From: Globomyces pollinis-pini
Taxonomy: Eukaryota; Chytridiomycota; Chytridiomycetes; Rhizophydiales; Globomycetaceae
Direction: 5' to 3'
DNA: 64,000 bases
NCBI GenBank assembly: GCA_025399215.1
Contig: MU621129.1
Coordinates: 29,667 to 93,666 of the forward strand
Below are positions 56,586-64,000 of this stretch, piece after piece (positions within the stretch are counted from its first letter, which is position 1; each line of letters starts with the position of its first letter). The position numbers were made by a program, and so were the translations under genes. The notes below the pieces were generated by a model. The model saw only the letters and a program-made list of their open reading frames with translations, was not told where the DNA came from and made no database searches.

Positions 56586-58508
56586 TTATTTGGAATATGA
56601 GAACGATTTAAGTGGATCTTTTCGTTTGCCAGATCCAGATGACTTTCCTTTATGTTTACTTCGTTTCTTCTTATCTATTCTAAAGGGAACATACTCATTT
56701 GATTCTCCTGTGGTGACTTGTAATTTACCTTTGGGTAATAGATAGGAAGGCACATGTCTCATATGCGCTTGAACTTTAGCAGGATGAATGGACACGTCAT
56801 GACGAAGTGCCTTCATATCAGCTGGATTGTCTTCAAAGTGCGCCTGACATTTTAGTTTTCATTTACACTAACCTTTAGCTTTTCGGAATTTAAAATTTCG
56901 TTTTTGATCTCTTTAATTCTTGCTTCTTTGATAGATGCTGGTGTTATTGCTCGAAGAGCATCAGTGCAACGGTATCGAAATCGCTCAACTGGCTCCATAT
57001 CAAATGTAAACGGCAAAACAACTCTTCCAGCCACTACATTATTTAGAAAAAGGGATATTTATACCTGCTTGACGTTTGTGTATTCTTGAAAGAATATATT
57101 CATCGGTTGGTAGTTGTGGTTTGCTATTTTCATTCGCCAATTTGGACCTCTTTTTAGTATGAACAATTGGTTCATCTGGAGGTGGAGTGACGAAAGTGAG
57201 TGAATATCCTTTATTTCCCACACCTCTTGCCGTTCGTCCAACTCTATGTTGATACTGACGGGATGATGGAGGCATATCAAAGTTTATCACTGCCGAGACA
57301 TTTTTGAAATCAATTCCACGTGAAACACCATATTCACCATCCTGTCTTCTCTTTCTATTTTTTTTCTTTGATTTTGATTTTGTTTCTGCCGGTTCTTCTG
57401 CACCATCCACTACTTCTTCTACAGGTTTGGGTTCCTCGTCTTGTTCATCTTCCGAATCAACAACCACGTTTTTCAAATCTCCACTTTCGTCAGTGGCAAT
57501 AATGTAATCATAAATTCCACGATTAAATTCTTGTACAATATGATATCTTGATTTAACTGGCAATTCAGAATTCAAGGTGCAACTCTGAATACCGAACTGT
57601 TCTAAGAATAATCTCAACTTGTAGCATTTTTCAATCGAGTTTACAAATATAATAGATTTGTTTGATCCAAATGGATGAACACGTAGCTTCAACATAAACA
57701 GTGTCAATAAATATTTTTCGTTTTCAGTGCAACTATTAACACTTAGATATGACATTTAGCTTACTTTGTATAGTACTGAGTCAGCAAGTCTTCTTCTTCG
57801 GATTCTTCCAATTGAAGAATAGCAGGATTTCGCAATACCAATTTCTTCAATTTATCCACATCCTACAAATGAAAATGATTTAAGACATACCGAAGATAAT
57901 GTAGCACTCATTAAATAACTTTGAAATATTTGTGGTAGTTGTTGAATGATTTTGGTAACATCTTCATCATAACCATAAGACAAAATCAAATCTGCCTCAT
58001 CAATTACAAGTGACTCTATTGTGGTTCTCAAATCAACATTTCCTGCATCCAAATGCTGGCTAATTCGAGCTGGAGTGGAAACCACAATATGGGGATTCTC
58101 AGCCAGTAATGGGACTTGAGAAGCCAAGGACACATCTCCAATGGCAATATTGACAACCTTTACTTTCTGAGAGCAATACATGCACAAATCCCTTATATGT
58201 TGAGTGACTTGCTCTGCCAATTCTCTGGTTGGAACCAAAATAAGAGCTTGAATAGAATCTGGGTTTGACTAAGAGTTAAAATTCAACTCATCTACCTGAC
58301 TTAAGATTTTCTGGACAACTGGAATGCAATAAGCAGCCGTTTTACCACTTCCAGTTCTAGCTTTTGCCAGAATATCCTTTCCTTGAAGTGCCAAAGGAAT
58401 GGCAGTTTCTTGAACAAGAGTCGGTTTATTGAAACCTAACTTTACTATTGCGCGTTGTAGACGTGCATCTAAATCCATATCTGCAAAGCTTGTTTTCGTA
58501 TTTGACAT
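56586..58508 (-). CDS. DBP9: DEAD-box RNA helicase Dbp9 (DDX56)
   Basis: Nucleolar ATP-dependent helicase needed for 60S subunit assembly. It has the Q motif region [19 protein letters not shown], motif [13 protein letters not shown] and Ia [26 protein letters not shown] motif [16 protein letters not shown] and MSATLSS follow. The second domain has [36 protein letters not shown] and [19 protein letters not shown]. An acidic/basic insert ([24 protein letters not shown]) between IATDES and the next block is typical of Dbp9, as is the Lys-rich C-terminus. Three to four short introns. A 26-nt poly(A) run lies just upstream. Confidence 0.93.
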
Positions 58509-58526
58509 ACTAGAATTAATCAAAAC

Positions 58527-58552
58527 AAAAAAAAAAAAAAAAAAAAAAAAAA
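58527..58552. repeat. 26-nt poly(A) run
   Basis: An uninterrupted A run on the plus strand (T on minus), 19 bp upstream of the DBP9 start and about 185 bp before the divergent bHLH gene. Likely a nucleosome-excluding promoter element. Confidence 0.9.
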
Positions 58553-58737
58553 GAAACATAAAAAGACAAATATTGATTTATTTATCAATATCCAAGAGCA
58601 GCTAGTACCAGACTCACACCCACCTTACAGAGTACTGTGCCAATATCCAAGAACCAACCTGTTGGTTGTTTATGATTTGAAATATTTTTTTCTTGGCTAC
58701 CAACTTTCCACAAAACGTGACTTTCACCTGATTGATA

Positions 58738-59630
58738 TGAGTGAGGAGCAAAGGGTAATTACCGATTCTTAATCTTGGGTAGGACTTCTATGACACGCAA
58801 AATTCTTCATCTTCCACTTACAGTAATCAGTTCCATGAAGAACCGAGTAACTACGAGCATCTGATTCAGAACCACTACCAAACTCATTCTCAATCACAAA
58901 ACCAAAATCCAAGTCATAGTAATTTACTGATCTTACCTTATTCTAGTGTTGTTCCTTGTTTTACTAATCCTAGTAGTGATCCTCAATTAAATAACATTGC
59001 TCAAAATCCATTCTACGCTTTCGCCGCTGCTGCTGCTGTTCAATTCAATAACAACCCGAATAATTCATTAGATTATCACAATCCAACAACTGATCTGAAG
59101 ATCACGTCTCCTCATCCTAGTTCGATAGGAAAGTTAAAAACAAAACCACCACCTGGAACTCAGGAGTATCTTCAGATGAAGCGAGACACTCATAAAGAGA
59201 TTGAGAAGAAGCGTAGAGAAAACATTAATGCTGGTATCAACACATTGGCGAAAATGGTAATATTACTATTCATCGATAATAATTATAGATCCCCAGTATA
59301 GCACTATTAGTACTAATAGCTTTTTAGATGAAGAAAAGAATAAAGGGAGAATTTTGCAAGGCACAATCGCTTATATCCATGATCTAAGAGCTCAAGAGGC
59401 CCTGAATCTGGAGAAATGGTCAATGGAAAAAATGATGATGGAACAGCTGTAAGTTTAATAATATTCTGAAGCTTAGAATTAATGATTATAAGCAAAAGAT
59501 TAATGAGTTGGAAAATGAGAACCTGCAATTAAAGTCCATGTTGAACCTACCAAGTACATACCGTCAAAACTCTTCTAATGATCTTCAAATTCATGGCAAT
59601 CTTTCCAGAACAGTATTGCATTTTTTCTAA
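58738..59630 (+). CDS. bHLH transcription factor, Cbf1-like
   Basis: Nuclear DNA-binding protein. The first exon MSEEQR joins over a 28-nt intron to DFYDTQNSSSSTYSNQFHEE. A Gln/Asn-rich region and a short poly-Ala tract (YAFAAAAAVQF) follow. The bHLH basic region HKEIEKKRRENINAGIN has the H-E-R triad of CACGTG-binding factors. Helix 2 (KGRILQGTIAYIHDL) is joined by two short introns, and a coiled coil (KINELENENLQLKSML) gives a leucine-zipper-like dimer extension. Spacing and KRRE-IN-GIN resemble yeast Cbf1. In yeast Cbf1 controls sulphur genes and centromeres, and its role here is unknown. Confidence 0.82.
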
Positions 59631-59805
59631 CCAGTGACAGGATGATTAGGCATAGCTGATTTATTATTTAAACCCTGTTCGTATAGTTTAGTGTAAAATC
59701 ATCTCATGACCATTAATAAATATGTACATGGAACTTCAAATGTATCAAGATATGAATATAGACATAATATGTATCTTTTTCCCTTTATTCATAATTAAAT
59801 AAGCA

Positions 59806-60818
59806 TTATACGTCCAACAATACGATTCCTCTAGTAGTCCCAATGCATAACTGCGACTCACTTATCCAACTAAAGCAAGTCATTCTTCCTTTATTCGGTA
59901 TAGAGAGAGTTATTGGCACTGAAAGTTAAAATGGTTCATCAATGTTACCTTTGGTAAAAAGACTTGGAAACAGTTGAATGTTCGAATTAGCTGGCATGTC
60001 AGGTAGATCAGTTCCAATGGCAAATGTTCGACTATTTGAAATACTCCATCTAAAATAAAAACGAGAGAGCCAAAGTTACTTGAATTGGTTTGATCCTGGA
60101 AGTGAAGTACCATTGAAATGAGGGAAGTTCGACTTTTCCAAGTCCCAAATATACCAATTTGAATCAATAATTGCCGAAAATCTATTTCATAAGAAAATAT
60201 TAATCACATTTCAGATGATTCAGGATTCCATGATGCAACTGTTAATTCGGTACCTGGTACATACGCAGAGAACACAAACTGATTGGAGCTGATATCAAAT
60301 AGCCTTATTAACCCATTCACTTCACCAACAAGTAATTGAGCAGCATTGTGTTTGTGCCAACTGACAGAAACACCTCTTGATCTCAAATTCACTTGCAATG
60401 GTTCATCATTTAAACTCGACATTTTCCAAATTCTTAGTAATTTGTCATCTCCTACAACAGCAAGGAAGTCCCCATTTTCATTAAATGCAAGATCATTTAC
60501 ATGACCCAATTTAATTTGATTTAGTTTTGCCATTGATGTTTTATCAAAGAGCATTATGGAACCATCTTCGAATGCTGCTACTAACCTGAAAATGAATGGA
60601 TAATTATATACTGAATATTTGATTCTGAAGTAGTAGGTGACCATTTCAAGGCAGTTGCTCGACAACCAATAGGATAAACTTGAACATTAACTGAATCCCC
60701 AGCATCAATATGAATATGTGAATGAGTCGCTGAGATAAGTTTAAGATTAGATACCGTAAGCCAAGAGTCTCTCAGATGGGAAGCAGTCGACAGCGTCAAT
60801 GGCAGATTCACTATTCAT
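59806..60818 (-). CDS. NUP37: Nucleoporin Nup37 (WD40)
   Basis: Member of the Y-complex of the nuclear pore. WD40 repeats and family motifs are GCRATALKWSPTT, GHVNDLAFNENGDFLAVV, DDKLLRIWKM, RGVSVSWHKHN and VGEVNGLIRLFDI. The order SNWYIWDLEKSNFPHF, WSISNSRTFAIGT and FTKVPITLSIPNKGRMTCFSW follows vertebrate Nup37 closely. The start MNSESAIDAVD at 60818 is joined over a short intron to ATHSHIHI. There are five introns. Nup37 is lost in S. cerevisiae but present in S. pombe, so it is a useful lineage marker. Confidence 0.85.
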
Positions 60819-60901
60819 CAGACACAATTCATTACAAAGAAGGATGACTAAAATAATTAGTGTGTTAATGTCTACCGTTGAACCATTAATTTTCCTAAAA
60901 A

Positions 60902-62574
60902 ATGAACACTGTTCAAAAACAGATTAAAAATGAAGACAAACTAGGGATAATGCGAATCCCACTATGGATAGGAATCGCAATTAGACTGGTATTGATTTAC
61001 GGGTTTCCTGTCCTGAGAGATCTTTTGGATGGAAGGATTGAAATTACTACTCCTGTTACAAGTTTCAAAAGACGTATTTAATTCATGTTAATTGTAGTCA
61101 GAGAAGGTCTTTATTTGTTCAATCATGGTTTACAACCGTATGAGGGTGGAGTATATCATCAGGTACCTAAGGTGTTTCCAACTAAATCTTGTTAGGTACA
61201 ACAAATTATTTAATGAAAGGCACCATTATTGCTGCTCATATTCTCTCTAATCCCGGAATATATTACCCCAATTATTTTTGTATTAGCTGACTGGGTTGTG
61301 GCAAAGTGTTTGATTGCTATTGCAGAGTTCAAGATTCACTTACAAGAATCTGAGGTCTGGCCTGAATTAACAGTAGCAGATAAAAAAGATAAATCGACTT
61401 GGGTAGTAGAAACTGATGATGCTGAGGAAGCGGCTTGTTTACCAGTGGTCGAAAGACGTGATTTTGTTGATCCAAATCTGGATGAAACTTTGTTACAAAC
61501 GGAATCTACAAAACCTGTAGATGCATTAATTGTACCAGCTGATTATGGCCCTATCTATTTGTTGAATCCCTTTTCAATCGCGTAAATGTTATCCACTTAT
61601 ATTAGAGCTTGCATTGCACAATCAACACAGGTCTTTAGCACTTTGGGATCTGCCTTGGCTTTATATTTTGCGTACAAAGGTCACAGACGGGCATCTATGT
61701 TTACTCTGTCTATTGCAACGTACTTGAGTTTATATCCAATAGTGTTTATTGCCCCTTGTATACTATTTCTAGAACATGCAAACAAAATTGGAGTAAGAAT
61801 GCTTGACTCTAATAATGCTATAGATGAAGAGGACTATATATAAATCATTTGCTGGATTGTTATTTTATACATCAGGATTCCTTTATTTGTCATATTTATT
61901 AATTGGAGACTGGAGCTTTATTGAAGCCACGTACTCTGTTATGTAAACTTTCTAACTGATTAACTTTTTAGAATATTTGTGAATGATTTGAGACCAAATG
62001 TTGGATTGTTTTGGTACTTCAATATGGAGGTGTTTGAACAATTCCGAACTTTTTTCATCACCGTTTTTCATTTGAACACATTCATTTTTATCATACCAAT
62101 TTCATTACGATTCAAGTAAGCCTATCGAATTAACTGTTTTAGGAATGATCCCTTGTTTGTTGCTGGTACTAAAAGTCCTTTAACCTTTAGGTATCATTGG
62201 ATCTTTTGTATCTCTTTTTAAATCATACCCATCAATTGCTGATGTTCCATTGTATTTGTCATTGCTGATGATGCAAGTTAATCTATTCAAGTACTCCCAT
62301 TACATGTATCTTGTTGCATCTGGATTTGCTTACTGTTCCGTCTTGGGACCCTTGTTTTTCAATAGTTGGGTTTACGCTGTAAATGATATAATACTAAGAT
62401 ATGTCTTAGGGAAGTGGAAATGCCAACTTTTTTTATGCAATCACTCTCGTATGGGCTGTAACTCAAATCATGTTAATGGTTGACCTAATATTTGCCCATA
62501 TTAGACGCGAATGGGATAGAGTTAACCCTGGATGGAGACGAACAAGAGTGCAATTGATCTATCTTTATGAATAA
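60902..62574 (+). CDS. PIGU: GPI transamidase subunit PIG-U (Gab1)
   Basis: Multi-pass ER subunit of the complex that attaches GPI anchors. Exons join as MNTVQKQIKNEDKLG, then GIAIRLVLIYGFPVLRD, EGLYLFNHGLQPYEGGVYHQ, FVLADWVVAKCLIAIAEF, and a hydrophilic loop. Then come IYLLNPFSIALSTYIRACIAQS, LFYTSGFLYLSYLLIG, FVNDLRPNVGLFWYFNMEVFEQFR and RTFFITVFHLN. The end KYSHYMYLVASGFAYCSVLGPLF and MVDLIFAHIRREWDR is typical. The GLFWYFNMEVF motif is highly characteristic of PIG-U. About eight short introns. It diverges from NUP37 with 83 bp between starts. Confidence 0.92.
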
Positions 62575-62785
62575 TATAATTATTTCACACCTCTGTTAAT
62601 TTGTTGTCTAGCTAAATTTAATGTTCTTGGATATAATTTTATAAAAAAGAGCATATATGTACATCAAGTATTTGTCTTTCCAATTGGTCTTCTGTGTGAT
62701 GAATGAGTGAATGGCCAATTGATGAGGGTGACGTGACTGTCCTCACCTATTTGTCAACTTGCCGTTTCCCATTTAATTTCTATAG

Positions 62786-63730
62786 ATGATTCTGTTTGAG
62801 TTCGCGAACAACAATCTACAACTGCTTTTCATCGTTTCAAAGGTGTGGATTATTGTCTCGACGCTCTTTGGTTTGTATCATATTGTTGGGGATCTCAGGA
62901 AGATGACAGGACTGAACAAAAGATATAAGCTGTTTTTATTTGGATTAAGGATAACTTCTTTTCTGATAGTATTTCTGCAGCTATTAGTAGCATTTGAAGT
63001 TATACAAGTATCGAAAGCGATGTGTGGAAGCCAAATTATTGACTTCTTCTACGTGTTACTCTTCATGGTAACGGACTTGGAAATTCTTCGGTTAATGAAA
63101 GCACTAATACCATCATTAACATCGAATATCATTACCATGGTTCAGTGTGTGGAAGTTGTGTTCTCGTTTCTCTTAGGTGGTGGTATGCATATTATTGTTC
63201 ATGTCAGGTAAATTTGTGATATGTACACCCTTTTATACTGAAAGGGAATGGATTAAAAACGTAAGAATGTGAAATATAACAGTAGTGGCTTAAATTAGCA
63301 ATACCACTGTATTATCTTATGGCAATTACGCTAATATGTGGTCAATGTACCTTTATCGCGTACAAAATGTGGATGTTTGCTAAAAAGAAGAGAAAAGAGA
63401 AATCAAACATCAAATTTAAAAAGACCCTTGTATATATTGCTATTTTCTTGGTGATCACCTTGCTTGGTTTGAAAAATTCATGTTAATTCGTTTTTAGGAC
63501 TAGGTTGGTACATGTATGTGGGAGCTTTCAAAGTGTACTATGATCCAAGAATTGAATTCTATTTTCTTGCAATATCCGTTTCATTTTTCCCTATCAGTGT
63601 TGAACTTTATCATCGCGTCTTTCATTCCATAAAGCACATCAAGTTTGATCCAGTTAAAAATGTACCAATTCAACCCATACCTGCAGTTAACATTGGTGCG
63701 GCTAGCAAAACAGTGCAGTTGGTGCAATAA
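62786..63730 (+). CDS. Seven-transmembrane protein, first of a tandem pair
   Basis: I count seven hydrophobic segments: LQLLFIVSKVWIIVSTLF, LFGLRITSFLIVFLQLLV, IIDFFYVLLFMVTDLEI, IITMVQCVEVVFSFLLG, YLMAITLICGQCTFIAY, LVYIAIFLVITLLGLG and FYFLAISVSFFPISVEL. Loops are short and the C-terminal tail is about 35 residues. GPCR-like topology is clear, but I know no family. The exon join near 63210-63300 is uncertain because the gap is about 80 nt and may hold a tiny exon. The last intron (about 63470-63498) is 29 nt and restores LLGLGWYMYVGAF. A paralog begins 175 bp downstream. Confidence 0.65.
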
Positions 63731-63905
63731 AGATGTAGAATAAATACTCGTTATGTTGGACGTTCTGAAAGACAACTTTCTCTGTTAATTCATAATCTGA
63801 TTTAGAGTACATTTTTATCGACAAGAATATCGATGAGACTTTTTAGTATAAAATGACGTAAATTGTGACGAAAATTCGTTGCATAATTTATCAAACTTCT
63901 CTTAG

Positions 63906-64000
63906 ATGGTTCTATATGAGTTCGCGAAGAATAATCTACAACTGCTTTTCATCGCTTCGAAAATATGGATCAGTTTCTCATCACTTTTCGGTTTCTATCA
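63906..64000 (+). CDS. Second 7TM paralog, 5' end only (cut by window)
   Basis: The frame MVLYEFAKNNLQLLFIASKI at 63906 aligns residue for residue with MILFEFANNNLQLLFIVSKV of the gene at 62786, and continues WISFSSLFGFY against WIIVSTLFGLY. At DNA level a 22-nt block around ATCTACAACTGCTTTTCATC is shared. This is a tandem duplicate running off the window. Confidence 0.8.
   Translation, partial: MVLYEFAKNNLQLLFIASKIWISFSSLFGFY

Noticed and set aside
62700..62785. CRE-like TGACGTGA before the 7TM gene
   Set aside because: A single 8-bp match in AT-rich DNA is not enough evidence for a regulatory site.
1..64000. tRNA, rRNA, CRISPR or transposon content
   Set aside because: I found no T-loop/acceptor pairing, no spaced direct repeats, no terminal repeats and no transposase or reverse transcriptase motif.

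Overview
The window is AT-rich nuclear DNA from a eukaryote, almost certainly a fungus and probably an early-diverging one. It reads with the standard genetic code and is very gene-dense, with about 40 genes on both strands. Fungal signs are an Aur1-like inositol phosphorylceramide synthase, a CRH-type wall transglycosylase, an Mrp51-type mitoribosomal protein, Dbf2/Sid2 kinase and Osm1-type fumarate reductase. NUP37, TMEM209, a PDE9-type phosphodiesterase and flotillin, which brewer's yeast lacks, sit beside them and point away from Saccharomycotina. The lineage cannot be fixed by eye. Most introns that I could place from reading frame and homology are only about 20-35 nt, with GTA.. donors and ..TAG acceptors. 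Many genes therefore appear as short open frames that must be joined, and exon joins given here were made by hand.

Layout. 1-14.4 kb: partial Dbf2/Sid2 kinase, glycogen synthase, an unrecognised membrane protein, an ABCG half-transporter, an F-box protein, the exosome nuclease Dis3 and an unrecognised ER-type membrane protein. 14.4-30 kb: Swi5, a four-TM RING protein, an Aur1-like synthase, a 7TM protein, porphobilinogen deaminase, Mrp51, an S9 peptidase, a small unlisted gene, PDE9, TMEM209, GTP cyclohydrolase I and a peroxisomal SCP2 protein. 30-44.6 kb: a second ABCG transporter, signal peptidase Sec11, ribosomal protein RPS22/uS8, a CRH glycosidase, three tandem GH46 chitosanases, a UBXD8-like protein, the KDEL receptor, Trm9 and TAF4. 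44.7-64 kb: a TBC1D9-like Rab-GAP, a four-TM protein, a small unknown, a PNGase A, a BTB/T1 protein, flotillin, fumarate reductase, helicase Dbp9, a Cbf1-like bHLH factor, Nup37, the GPI-transamidase subunit PIG-U and a tandem pair of 7TM genes cut by the window edge.

The most interesting structure is the RPS22 locus. In a genome of roughly 25-nt introns this gene has a 187-nt 5'-UTR intron that folds into a nested hairpin, and a 218-nt coding intron containing what reads as a complete two-hairpin H/ACA snoRNA. S. cerevisiae RPS22B has the same plan: a 5'-UTR intron plus an snR44-bearing coding intron. Other points are the chitosanase triplication with an apparent cysteine-pair swap, a reading-frame break in glycogen synthase, a Gly-to-Glu change beside the Sec11 catalytic serine, a Walker A-splitting intron shared by both ABCG genes, and divergent gene pairs separated by 41-83 bp. 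I saw no CRISPR array, transposon, rRNA or convincing tRNA.
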